Source of the DNA: Bimuria novae-zelandiae CBS 107.79
Taxonomy: Eukaryota > Ascomycota > Dothideomycetes > Pleosporales > Didymosphaeriaceae
DNA: 64,000 nucleotides
Assembly (NCBI GenBank): GCA_010015655.1
Contig: ML976690.1
Coordinates: forward strand, 367,503 to 431,502
Direction: 5' to 3'
Shown piece after piece: positions 32,814-43,901 of this stretch (the first letter of the stretch is position 1; each line of letters begins with the position of its first letter). The position numbers and the translations under genes were made by a program. The notes below the pieces were generated by a model. That model did no database searches. It had not been told where the DNA came from and saw only the letters and a program-made list of their open reading frames with translations.

Positions 32814-35800
32814 CTATTTGTGTTGTAGCCTGTTCCTTCTGGCATGCTTTTGTCCCTCTGAAACTGCCTTATTATCGTCGTCGTAATCCGGGGTGAAGAC
32901 TTCGTCCACGGCAGCCCTCATCCATTCTTGTAGCCGGACTGGTGGTCCCGGAGCATCTGGCTGGCGGCGGTGAAAGTCCTCCAGCGCCCCAGGGGCGTTG
33001 CGTAAGTCTCGCGCGGGGTACCAAGCATCGTCTGGGTCCCATCCGCGCCAGGCCACTTGGTATTGCAACTCCTTCTGTCGACCATGTAAACGTGAGGCTT
33101 CAACCCGCTCCACTTCGTATTTAGGTTCTCCATTTATCTCTTCCGCCTGTGGTTTGTCTTAATGCTAGCCTGGGAGTGGGTTGTCTGCCGCCTTGCGTAA
33201 GCGATCGGCGGAAAAGAGGTTTGCTATTTTATAGGTAGGCGGGAGGTCAAGGATATAGCTATAGCCTCTTTCTTCTAATATTTTAAATAGACTAACTAAC
33301 TATAACTTAAGTTTTATTATTAGGGTATTTATAGCAAAGCCCTTTTTGCGTAGGAATACGCTATTTCTAACTAAAAAGTCTACTAGCTACTTCTTTTTAT
33401 TTGCCTAGGTTGCTTACTAAGTCTGTGTTGCTTTAGCCGCTTTTTTAGCGGTTTTATAAACCTTTTATATACGTTTTAGCAGGGCTTGTGCCCTCTAGGC
33501 TTAGGTAGTGTTATTTACTGTGTCTCGCAGATCTATTAGTAGTAATAAGGGGTTTTAGACCTTCTTACCTAGAATAAGCGTTAACGGGGCTATACTAATT
33601 ATAGAGTGCTATAAGGAGTTATGCGTAAAATCTAGTGCTAGTAAGTACGTGCTCTAGTTATTCTAGTATTAGTTAATATAAAAATATAGTCTTTAATTTA
33701 GCTTCTAGTTCGTGACTTCTACTACTCTTTAGGTTTGTGGGTAGTATAAGCTGCCGTAACGGTGTTTTATTTACGTTAATTTATTAATTTTTACTATAAA
33801 TCCTGAAATAAAGGGTCCTGTATTATTAGTTAGCTATAAGTTAGGTATCCCTATAAGTTAGTATAGGTAATAATAGTACCGCATGGCGAGAATCTCTCTA
33901 GTGTCATTCTTATGGCCTAGTAGTGTGACGAGCAGGTGGCTAAACTTGCAGATAAAGGTCTATATATAGTTATAGCCAAATTAATCCTTTGACATGTCTT
34001 TCCCGTCTACCACAACCTGTTGTCAGACCTTAGAGGGTATTAGTAAGGGATAAAGTAGGCCTGGTGCCTTATTTTAGGCCACCTTGTTCCTTTAGTAGTC
34101 GTAATAGTTTTTAATATATTTTTAGATATCGCGCTTTATTTCTAGCTATGTGTAGTCTTTGCAGAGCATGTGGATAACCTTATTCTACCCTAGGTGTGTA
34201 AAAATCTTTAGTTTATAGGCCTTGCGGATAAGTGCCGTACGCAGGTGTATATAGCTATTAATTATAATAGCTAGAATAAATAGTTAGCTATTATTATAAG
34301 ACTCTTATAAGTAGTAAGAGCTCTTTTCTTAGATTAGGTTAACTAAATTAGCTTTTTAGGGTACCGTTAGGGCTTCCTCGTTAGCCTCTATAGCTATAAT
34401 AGCGAAATCTAACTTTTTTAAGAAGATTAAAGCTATAGTACGCTCCTCCGCTTCGCGGGCTTTTACTATTAATAACTTAGCTATTTTTCGTAATAAGATA
34501 TTAGCTGCTACGTTTTCTTAGCCTAGTTAATAAGTAAAGGTTAGGTTAAAATTAGAAAGAAACTTGGCCTAGCAAACTTACTACGTTAATAATATTCTCT
34601 TATTTATAAAGTAGACTAGCGCCTAGTAGTCTATAATAATAAAGAACTGTAATTTAACTAGCTTAGGGTAGTAGTGCTCTAACGTTTATACTACGGCTAG
34701 TAACTCTTAGTCCTGGATAGGATATGCTCTCTTAGCGGGAGACATAGTCTTAGAGAAATAGCCTATAGGCTTCCACATGGCATCTTCTTATTGTTGCTAG
34801 ATAACTCCGCCTGTAGCGTTACAGGAGGCATTAGTTTCTACTTTAGTTAGTTAATTTGGCTTAAAGAAGGCTAGGATAAGTGTAGAATAGGCTACTTTCT
34901 TTATTACTTTAAAAGCCTATTACTACTCCTCTCCTATCTTCTATTTGGCGTCTTATTTTAGTAATTAATTTAATAGCTTAGCTATTTTGCTAGCGTAATA
35001 ACAGAATATACGAATATAGTTATATAGACTAGTAAAGGACTAAATTACGGACTTATTCTTAAGGTCCTTAAATCTCTAATTCTTAATAGCTTCTACTTTT
35101 TAGGGGTTAATATAAATACTAATATTAGCTTTTATTACTATGCCTAGGTAATCTACCTTAGCTACGCTAAATTGTAACTTCTTAATATCTCCTTAGAGAT
35201 TTGCTTAGTTAAGGTGGTAGATTATCTTTTTTACTTATAGCTAGTGTTCTTCCTTAGTTTCTAAGTAAATTAGTATGTTATTAGCGTATGCGCTCGCGCA
35301 AAAGTCTAATAATTTATTAAGTTACTAATTAATAAAGGCCTAAAACTATGCAGGGCCTACTTTTAGTCTAAAAGAGAGGACTTTTGTTAGGATCTGAACA
35401 TGTATGGGACGCGGAGGAGCAACGGGCCCTCAGCGGGGGTGACACTTGGTGGGGTTGCGCAACCGAGATCACGTGATGTACCATCCAGCCAAGACATACC
35501 ATCCAGCCAAGATCATGGACGGTATACCATCCATGGATGACACGACCATCCACCAGAAAGATAGGATGGCAGAAAGATAGGTGGACGGTAACCCATAATC
35601 CTCTTGTATATAACCTGACACGAATACCCTTATGGCATTCGTGTTCAATCTTGTTTATCAATCTATTGTTTGGATCTGAGTAAGCAATCTTGTTGATTTG
35701 ATTGTGCTGTACACACCTTTGATACCAACGCCCTAGTGACAAGCGCAGGCTATCACTACACCCTTCTCCCGTCCTACTAAGTATTCCTGCCCGAGAACCA

Positions 35801-38760
35801 ACCTTACCCCTATAGGGATTAGCTATCCTTTTGGGACTTAACAACTTTCTATTAAAAGGTACTAAACCTAGTGCGGAAAGCTGTTAGATACTAAGAGCCT
35901 ACTTCTAGTTATAGATAATAAAAAGCCTAAATTATATTAATTTTAGTAAATAGTCGTGCGTTGTAGTAGTTAAAGATCGTGCCCGCTATCTACAGTGCGG
36001 GGAAAATATAACTCTTAAGATAGGTATTTATCTAGTAGTAGTTAACATAGAATTATTAGTCTTTTAAGTATAGTTTTAGGGTAAATAGGACAGGAGCTGC
36101 ATGTAGTTTATAGTATAACTTAATAAAATTAATTTTAAGAAGTTTATTAATAGTTTCCTTTTTTAATAGAAGATATTATACTAGCGTGCGATAGGTTAGC
36201 GGGCCTGTAGCTAATAGAGGCTTCTTAAGCTTAAGTACCACGTCCTCGCTAGGATAGTAGGCTGGTAGAGTATTAGCTTCCTTCTTAGAGAAGAAACCCT
36301 CTAAATATATAATTAGTTTCGGGATCTTCCTTCTTATAGTATTAATGTATTTAGGGTCCTCTCTTTTAGGGAACAGGATCGCTCTGCCATCGTAGATCTT
36401 CTAGGCTTATTATATGTTAGCAAGGCATATCTCCTTAGTATTATTTTCTTAGCTATCGAGCTCTAGTAGGATAGCTTCTATAGGCATAAGATAAGCAGTT
36501 TGTTTCTATTATACGAAACCCTTCTCTACCTAGTAAATCTTATAGACTAGAGCCCGTCACTCCTCTCTATTAGTTAGGGCTGTCTAATTAGGTGGCCTAA
36601 GGACTATTACTAGGACTAGTTTTAGTATCTTATTAATAGAGTTTTAAAGGTGCTATGCAAGGTTCTTTATCCTCTATTTCTTCTTTTCTTAATCTAATTT
36701 ACTAATTAGCCGTTCGTGCCGTTAGGGACGATTATTATTAATATTAAAAGTAATAATAAGAGGCTCTTTATTACTAGCCTTAAGTTTTATTATTACTAGC
36801 GCCTGTTACTTAGCTAGCATCTCCCTAATAATAGAATCTTTCCGCTATTGGCTTAGAATATAGTACTACTAATAAGAGTAATCTACTAGCTTGTCCCGTT
36901 AATAGGCATTAGCCTAGTAATTAGGGTTAATTTAGCTATAATTAAGGGTAAAGGGCGATAGTTTAATTGCCTAGGCAAACCTAGCTAAGGCTAATTTATT
37001 ATCTAGCTAAACTAGATTTATTCTCTTGCAGCCTAAATAGAGGCGTTAGCTATGTAACTATCTTATCCCTATAAAGACCTCGTGTGTGGACTCAATAATC
37101 TAGAACTCTAAATCTAGAAAGAAATGTTTATTAATCTCGAAGGATGCTACTATCTTTATCTCTACTTAGCCCCTTTTAACTCCTTAATAGTCTTTAAGGA
37201 CTAAGGGTTTACTTATTTTTATAATATAAGCGCCTAGTTATTTCTACGCTTAAGTAGTAACTTACTTATTAATAATTAACGCCGCTGTTACTCTAGTATC
37301 TAATAGTGCTATAATAGAAAAGCAGGTGCTATTTACTCTAATTTTAGCTAAATAGCTAAAAGTTTTATATTTATATTTTCTATTACTGCGCCCTAAGGAT
37401 CCTAGTTTAACTATTAAGGAGTCTTCTAATAGTCCTACTTATTTTCTAAATTAGAAGCAGAATTAGTTTCTAGTCCCTCTACTATTACTATAGTGTTATA
37501 GGTCGCCTTCTTTAAATATTTAGCTATAATGTGGCCTTGTTCTCCACACTAGAAGCAGGTACCTATAAGTAGATAAGTCTTGCGCTCTGCTAAAGACAGT
37601 CGCGTTATTAATTTATTAGTAGGCGTATAGTCTATTCTACTAGAGTTACCCCCAGCCCTTCGGTCGGTTCGTTCGGATATCTTAACAGGGTAACCACCCT
37701 TAGTCTTATTTGGTAGAAGGCCCGCATCGCGTTTGGCCGCTTGTTTTTCGTAGGCACGTTATTTAGTATAGGCCGCATTTGTTACCTTACGGCAGAATAC
37801 TTTATAGCTAACGCTAGGGTCGCGCGTAAGACTTATTAGACTTATATCTATATTAGGCAATAGGTACTCCTATAAAATAGCCTTTAGCTCTCTGCGTGCC
37901 TAGCTAGCCTATTCCACGAGCTAGTTAAAGGTGCTAATAAAGGTAGTAATGTTAGAATTAGGTCCTAGGTTATACTCTAACTTTGCTAAGGTAGCTTAGG
38001 CTTTACTAGCGCAGTGTACATCTCTAAAGGTAGTATTAAGGCATTAGATTATCTTAGCTAGGCTCCTAAACAGATTAGTCTTAAATACTTATTAAGCGGA
38101 GATTATTCTATATACTAAACCTTCTAGATAACTAACTAAATATATTATCTAGCTCTTTTTAGTGCGCTAGATGTTTATATCTTCTTTATACTTATTCTCT
38201 ATCCTAGTAATCTAGTCCTTAAATTAAAAATTACCCTAGTTATTTAAGAACTTAGGAGGGTTAGCTCTACGTTTTTTAGTTTTATTATTATATAGGTAGC
38301 TACGTTGCGTAAGGTTAATACTAATAGGCTTAAAGGCCTTTACTGTAAATACGCCTAATAGCTTAAAAGTGCTTAAGCTAAAAGCGCTATCTACTAGCGT
38401 GGGCTCTTACTATTATCGCGTTATCTTGTTGTCTTAATTACTCTACGCAGTCATCTGACTAGCTCGCACTATAGCTAACTTAGCCTGTAGTAACTAGACT
38501 AGGGCCTAAAGTTTATCTATCTCTAGTTAGTTTATTACCTTAGTAGCTTTAGGCAATGCTTCGTGTGCGTTCTCTTAAATAACTTTAACTAATACAAGAG
38601 TAGATAGCGTCTCTACTTTATCGTCTTCCTCTACTAGTAGTGGGTTTAATCGTGCTAATTAGTAGCTTATAGAAGGGTCTGCACTTGCGCTCTTATAAGG
38701 GTAATTAAAAATTGCGATGCGTATTTATTAATTACTTATTAGCAAAAGGAGTAAGAGTAT
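32814..38760 (-). pseudogene. Gag-pol polyprotein of Gypsy element C, RIP-inactivated
   Basis: The C-terminal chromodomain is intact and GC-rich at 33113-32814 (ERVEASRLHGRQKELQYQV, then AWRGWDPDDAWYPARDL), ending in about 20 acidic and basic residues near 32820. Upstream is integrase/RNase H (about 34500-33200) and RT (about 36300-34900). Near 35310-35260 RT reads AYANNILIYLETKEEH, so the catalytic YADD has become YANN. The zinc knuckle is at about 37560-37520 (CFQCGEQGHII with a stop at the Gln). Gag covers about 38700-37600. A solo LTR interrupts RT at 35385-35843. Except for the chromodomain end, every domain is full of TAA/TAG stops. Confidence 0.9.
35385..35843 (+). repeat. Solo LTR of the Gypsy B family inside element C
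   Basis: 459 bp from TGTTAGGATC to GGGACTTAACA, flanked by ACTTT at 35380-35384 and 35844-35848. It contains GATCACGTGATG and a tandem of ACCATCCAGCCAAGA units. It is the least mutated copy of this LTR in the window, and it interrupts the RT of element C. Confidence 0.94.
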
Positions 38761-38799
38761 TTATTAATTGCTTTGCAGCGAAAGAGGAGTTTTAAGTAG

Positions 38800-39087
38800 T
38801 GTAATAGCTAGCGATAATGCAGCCTTGCGGCTGGTGGATTGGCACTATGTACAAAGACTTAAAGCTAAAGAAGAGAAAGGGATCGAGAGGGCCGAGCAGG
38901 CGGCATATAGTCTGCCGCTGTCTGGTAACTGCCATCTCAATGCTGCGACTGCCCTCTCAGTGTAGCAGCTGCCATCTCACTGCTGCGACTGCCCTCTCAG
39001 TGTAGCAGCTGCCATCACAGCGTGGCAGCTGCCATCCATCGCCCTTATGACGATGCCCAGATCACAGCAAGTCCCACGATCGTCACA
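38800..39087 (-). repeat. 5' LTR of Gypsy element C
   Basis: A 288-bp copy of 32477-32764, with a handful of C-to-T and G-to-A differences near its inner end. CGCGT follows. Confidence 0.94.
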
Positions 39088-39298
39088 CGCGTAGAGGCTA
39101 AATTATTAGAATACTAAGTAAATATTAATAATTTAAGCAGCTAGCAATTATTTATAGGCTTTAGAGACTTTAACTCTATAAAAAAAAAATTGTGATAATA
39201 TTAATTGTGGGTAGCTTAGCTGCCTTACGTTGCTAGCTAATCGAGTTTATTAGTGTGTGCATTGACTGATGCTGTGCACTGACTGCCAAGATACAGTA

Positions 39299-39339
39299 CC
39301 GTGCCCGACGGGCTCGTGCACCGCGCGGGCTCGTGCACC
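39299..39339. repeat. Left terminal inverted repeat of pogo element 1
   Basis: 41 bp starting CCGTGCCCGACGGGC, matching the reverse complement of 41378-41418 with one difference (CCCGACGG against CCCAACGG). Confidence 0.92.
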
Positions 39340-39464
39340 AACACCAACATGCTTACCACCACAAAGATAAGGTTATTGTGAGCGCTATAAAAGCGATTAT
39401 CGCGAGATTTTTTATTATAATTACTTTGTAGAGGTGTACGAACAAGTTATACTATCTAAGTTTT

Positions 39465-41345
39465 TATAAGAGAGTAATTGCGCGACCGCGAGAGCTAACT
39501 TTAGGTAGAAGTGCTAGTGTAGCTTCTAGGGACAACGGATGAGCTATAGCACCGCCCTTAGCTCGTTTTAGCTTGCGCTTTGCTAGAGGTGCTTTTAAAG
39601 CTTTACGCTTGCCTCTTTAGGTAATTATAGAGGCCTGCCTAGTGTTTTAAGCAGCTTTTCTGGCATCCCAGGCAGCTACCTGTTTGGCCTTTATCTAATC
39701 TCGCACCTCCTTAGCTCTCTCTCTTGCCACACAACGCTCCTCCTTCTCTTGCTCCTTAAGGAGCTTGGCAGCAGCTTAAAGCTCCTTTCTATTTAACTTT
39801 ACTAGTCTCTCCTACTCCTCTTAGTATTGCTTTTCTGCCTCACGCTCACGTGCTCGCTCGAACTTAGAGGGTAACTAGAAAGTAGCACCACCGTGGTACT
39901 CCTCCTCGCGCTATAAATTAAGAGGCTTGCTAGCGTTCTTACGCTGCTTCTTAGTAGTAAGAGTATCCCTTAGGCCGCTGTTCTTATAGTGTAGTAGCTT
40001 GTTTTAAACCTAAAGTTAGTGTAGCGTTTAGGAGAGCTTTTGCGAGGTCTCCGCCAAGGTATCCTTTACTACAGCACGTATGAGACGCTCCATCTGCCTC
40101 TAGTCCTTAGGCAAAAGGGCTAAGAGCTGTGCCTTACTCTTATTATTATCCTGTTTGCGGAAACGCTCAAGTACGACGTTAGCCTTTATAGGGGCTATAC
40201 TAGTGGCTTTAAACGCCTTAAGGATAAGTTTTGTTATGAACGTAGACTCCTAAGCACCCTAGAATAGTAGGAAGAAGTCTCTCTTTTAGATAATTAATAA
40301 CCCTTACGTTTTAAAAAGGTAATTAGTAAGCTTAGCGGAGTAGTTACTGCTAAGAGGTTTAAAGCAAACTACATTAAGAGGCTGTAGTATATAGGTTAAG
40401 TAAGGGGGAAATATAGCTAGCAGTATTTTATAAGCCTTGTAGTATTTAATAAAGTCTATTAAGAGGTAGCTATCGTGGCTATCGAGTATGAGGAGGCGCT
40501 AAGCTTAGCTAAGGCGTGCTTTTTACTTTGTTTCGCGGTCGAAAACCTGCTCTAACTAGGCTAATCTAATATTATTATTCGTCTATCCTATTAATAAGGA
40601 GTTTACAAACACACTATGCTTTCCTACTTTAATTTAAGCTACCTATAAGGCTTAAAGTGTGTAGTTAGCTAACGAGTATATAAGGGCTAGCGATAAAACA
40701 CTCCTATCTGCTCTAATAGTTGCCATAACTATTACCTACTCTTAAGAGCTATCTTAAAGCGCTGTTTAGACCTTCTTTTCCTTTTATTAAAGCTAACTAA
40801 ACACCCGTTTTAAGCGTCCTGTAATACCAATTATAAAGCCCTTTTTATCTATATTATAGGTATTACAAGGCTCTACCTTATACTAAACAATCTTATAATA
40901 TAAGAGGTTAAAGTACAACTTATACTTGCGTCGTAAGTTAGCCTAGTAGTGTATAACGTCTATACTAGCGCTCTATTTAGAGATAAGATAGTTATAGTTA
41001 CGGTTAATAAAACGCGAAACCTAGCCCTCTCTAACATGCTTTTTTAATATATTAGACGCGAAATTTTGTATCATAGCTCTCGTAGGAGGTAGCCCACGAG
41101 CCGTAAGCTCTCTAATATACTCCACGAGTCCCTCCTCTTATTATAGGCTAAGTAGTTGTTGCGCGGCGTACCCGGCTACCCGAGGGCCTGTCTAGTGGTT
41201 CTACCTTCGGCTAAGTGTTGAATGCGATACACCATATTTTTTCGCGATACTCTAGATGCTAAAATTATCGCTAGCTTCACGCGATTCCAAATCTGCAATC
41301 GCCTCGTTAATTAGTGCTATAGTGGTGTAGTTATCGCGTGTTGAA
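39465..41345 (-). pseudogene. pogo-type transposase of element 1 (HTH, CENP-B-like, DDE), RIP-inactivated
   Basis: On the minus strand the N-terminal helix-turn-helix is at about 41320-41220 (ALINEAIADLESREASDNFS, AKKYGVSHSTLSRR). A second DNA-binding domain is at about 41160-41000 (EEGLVEYIRELTARGLPPTR, SRFINRNYNYL). The DDE core has NIDKKGFIIGITGR near 40850, LDSHDSYLLIDFIKYY near 40480 and FPPYLTYILQPLNVVCFKPL near 40370. The third catalytic Asp of the usual LQPLDV is Asn here, a RIP-type change. A Lys/Arg-rich tail ends at the TAA at 39465. There are many stops at Gln codons. Typical fungal pogo transposases are 500-600 residues, as here. Confidence 0.9.
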
Positions 41346-41377
41346 AAAGTCGAGATGGACGCGTTGTTTGGTGGGGT

Positions 41378-41418
41378 GGTGCACGAGCCCGCGCGGTGCA
41401 CGAGCCCGTTGGGCACGG
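41378..41418. repeat. Right terminal inverted repeat of pogo element 1
   Basis: 41 bp ending GGGCACGG, the inverted copy of 39299-39339, followed by TA at 41419-41420. Confidence 0.92.
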
Positions 41419-41420
41419 TA

Positions 41421-41474
41421 ACGTGTCCGTGCGCGTGATGCGCGGATTCGCGTGATGCGCGGGCAACACCAAAA
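41421..41474. repeat. Left terminal inverted repeat of pogo element 2
   Basis: 54 bp, the exact reverse complement of 43439-43492 as far as I can read. Confidence 0.9.
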
Positions 41475-41589
41475 ACGCTCCATTAAAAACAAGGCTACAG
41501 CACCACCCACGATCAATATTATTACAAGATTTTTCTTGCAGGGTAGTAATTTGATAGCTGCGATTTATTTGCACTATTTAAATCTATCT

Positions 41590-43410
41590 AGAAGCTTGAC
41601 GTCGCGGCCGCTACGTGTAGATTTGCTCGGGGCAGCAGATGCGCCCTCTGAGGCCTCCCCAATATCTGCAGCATCCACACCACGTTTCTGACGCTTTCTG
41701 CTCTGTAGAGATGGCTGAGAGGCCTTTCTCTTACCCTTTTGGGATACTTGTAGAGCTTTTTCAGCGTCGCGGGCAGACTTCTGGGCAGCGCGCTAAGCAG
41801 CCTTTTCAGCCCTCTCCTTCTCCTTCGCCTTCTTAGCTACCTCTCGCGCAGCACGCTTTTCCTGCTATATTTTCTCCTTGTATAGCTTAGCTACCTTCTT
41901 TAGCTCTGCTATCTCTACTTTTTAAAGCTACTACTACTTATCTTCCTACTCTTTAATTAATTAATAATAACGTGCCTCCCTTACTTTCCTTAGTAACTAT
42001 AAGATAGCCCTACTATAATACTCCTAGCGCTATTAAAGGTCTAGAGTTTTACCCTTCTTCTTACGCTTCTTCTTAATAGATAGCGCCTGCCTAAGCCTAT
42101 CGTTGTCATGCTTAAGCAGCTNNNNNNNNNNNNNNNNNNNNNNNNNNNNNNNNNNNNNNNNNNNNNNNNNNNNNNNNNNNNNNNNNNNNNNNNNNNNNNN
42201 NNNNNNNNNNNNNNNNNNNNNNNNNNNNNNNNNNNNNNNNNNNNNNNNNNNNNNNNNNNNNNNNNNNNNNNNNNNNNNNNNNNNNNNNNNNNNNNNNNNN
42301 NNNNNNNNNNNNNNNNNNNNNNNNNNNNNNNNNNNNNNNNNNNNNNNNNNNNNNNNNNNNNNNNNNNNNNNNNNNNNNNNNNNNNNNNNNNNNNNNNNNN
42401 NNNNNNNNNNNNNNNNNNNNNNNNNNNNNNNNNNNNNNNNNNNNNNNNNNNNNNNNNNNNNNNNNNNNNNNNNNNNNNNNNNNNNNNNNNNNNNNNNNNN
42501 NNNNNNNNNNNNNNNNNNNNNNNNNNNNNNNNNNNNNNNNNNNNNNNNNNNNNNNNNNNNNNNNNNNNNNNNNNNNNNNNNNNNNNNNNNNNNNNNNNNN
42601 NNNNNNNNNNNNNNNNNNNNNNNNNNNNNNNNNNNNNNNNNNNNNNNNNNNNNNNNNNNNNNNNNNNNNNNNNNNNNNNNNNNNNNNNNNNNNNNNNNNN
42701 NNNNNNNNNNNNNNNNNNNNNNNNNNNNNNNNNNNNNNNNNNNNNNNNNNNNNNNNNNNNNNNNNNNNNNNNNNNNNNNNNNNNNNNNNNNNNNNNNNNN
42801 NNNNNNNNNNNNNNNNNNNNNNNNNNNNNNNCCATCTTAGAGTAATACTCTAACCTCCTTCTTCTCCCACATTCGTCTGCTAAATATTCTCTTTAATCTA
42901 CTAATAATACTAATCAGGACGCCTTTTTTATCCATATTATAGATATAACAAGGATCTATGCGATATTAATCTATCTTGCTATATAAAAGGTTAAAATAAA
43001 GGCGATATTTATTTACTAAATTAGCGTTATGGCGATTGCTATCTATCCTAACGGTCTATTACAAGATAAGATAAATGCTGTGTTAGTTAATAAAGCGGGT
43101 AACCTAGCTCTCGCTAACTAGCTCCTTTGCTATTATTAAGGCAAAGTTCCGTATTATCTCTCTAGTAGGAGGTATATATCTCTCTGTAAGTCTTTTAATA
43201 TATCGTACAAGCTCCTCCTCTTGCTGTGGGGTGAGCTTTTGCTAGCTAGAGTTCTTGACTTGTGTAGGGCGCGTTATTCCTCTATGCCTTTGGATTAATA
43301 TAGACCGTACAACACCATATTTAGCAGTAGTTTTTGTATACGAGAAAGTTTCGCCTAGCTTTAACAATTTAATATTATTAATCGCAGCTTAAATTAGATC
43401 TATATTGGTA
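41590..43410 (-). pseudogene. pogo-type transposase of element 2, gap-interrupted and RIP-damaged
   Basis: The N-terminal part on the minus strand (43410-42832) shows a helix-turn-helix (ETFSYTKTTAKYGVVRS), then LTPQQEEELVRYIKRLTERY, IPPTREIIRNFALIIAKEL, and the first DDE block IYNMDKKGVL near 42930. The rest of the DDE core is lost in the N run. The C-terminal tail survives at about 41870-41590: a Lys/Arg/Ala-rich coiled segment (KRAEKAA.RAAQKSARDAE) then RGVDAADIGEASEGAS and SGRDVKLLDRFK, a tail type common in fungal pogo transposases. Stops at Gln codons show RIP. Confidence 0.85.
42122..42831. other. Assembly gap (710 Ns)
   Basis: A run of N from 42122 to 42831 inside pogo element 2. Open frames spanning it are artefacts. 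Confidence 1.
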
Positions 43411-43438
43411 GAGTTGTCGCGTGTTGAAGTTGAGGGTG

Positions 43439-43492
43439 TTTTGGTGTTGCCCGCGCATCACGCGAATCCGCGCATCACGCGCACGGACACGT
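43439..43492. repeat. Right terminal inverted repeat of pogo element 2
   Basis: 54 bp ending GCGCACGGACACGT, followed by TA at 43493-43494. Confidence 0.9.
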
Positions 43493-43494
43493 TA

Positions 43495-43901
43495 CTCCTC
43501 GGCTCTAAAAATACCGCCGAAGTATATTCAACGATCCAACCCACCTTCTTTCTTACTCCATATGACTCTATCTTTATTATTCGTTAATATGCGACGCGTA
43601 ATTCTAGAACGGTGTCTCGATAAAGGGCAGAACCTCACGAGTATTCGCTAGCGTACATACTAACTACGGAGATGTCCTTATTTACTGCTCGAAGATCGTT
43701 TCTGTAAGTGTCTTCAATACGCTTGCTTTTTTTTAAAGATGCTATTTATTTGATGTTTTACAGATGTTTACTATAGAAGGCTAACTGCATTAGTAAAAGT
43801 TCTAAGTAAACATTGCCAGTACGAACCCAAAGATATCGTATAATTAAGTATTTAGTTTAATACCCATCTATAGTAAATAGCTTCCCACTACCATCTCTTT
43901 C
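43495..43901. other. Border between transposon block and gene-bearing region, no gene seen
   Basis: Base composition changes here from TpA-rich RIP sequence to ordinary sequence. Only short frames are present. Confidence 0.6.

Larger units (their letters stand above)
32477..39087 (-). mobile_element. Complete chromodomain Ty3/Gypsy element C
   Basis: Two 288-bp LTRs (32477-32764 and 38800-39087), starting TGTAA and ending GTCACA on the plus strand, are flanked by the 5-bp duplication CGCGT (32472-32476 and 39088-39092). The minus-strand internal region contains gag with zinc knuckle, protease, RT, RNase H, integrase and chromodomain. A solo LTR of the B family has inserted in RT. The LTRs differ at only a few RIP-type sites. 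The 3' 730 bp (32477 to about 33200) are unmutated, and the rest is RIP-damaged. Unlike elements A and B, this one has no antisense ORF between chromodomain and LTR. Confidence 0.94.
39299..41418 (-). mobile_element. pogo/Fot-type DNA transposon 1
   Basis: 2120 bp with 41-bp terminal inverted repeats (39299-39339 and 41378-41418, starting CCGTGCCC) flanked by TA at 39297-39298 and 41419-41420. Each inverted repeat holds two copies of CGGGCTCGTGCACC. The minus strand encodes a pogo-type transposase. TA targets and this transposase class fit Tc1/mariner-pogo elements of fungi. Its right-hand TA is also the left-hand TA of element 2. Confidence 0.92.
41421..43492 (-). mobile_element. pogo/Fot-type DNA transposon 2, with assembly gap
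   Basis: 2072 bp as assembled, with 54-bp inverted repeats (41421-41474 and 43439-43492, starting ACGTGTCCGTGCGC) and flanking TA at 41419-41420 and 43493-43494. The inverted repeat contains two CGCGCATCACGCG words. The inverted repeats are unrelated to those of element 1. The transposase region and the bases just inside the right end (ATCGCGTGTTGAA in 1, GTCGCGTGTTGAA in 2) are related, however. 710 Ns lie inside, so the true length is uncertain. Confidence 0.92.

Noticed and set aside
35368..35844. 158-codon minus frame over the solo LTR
   Set aside because: The frame is the LTR itself with no protein similarity.
42041..42845. Frames of about 245-264 codons across the N run
   Set aside because: They are open only because Ns have no stops.
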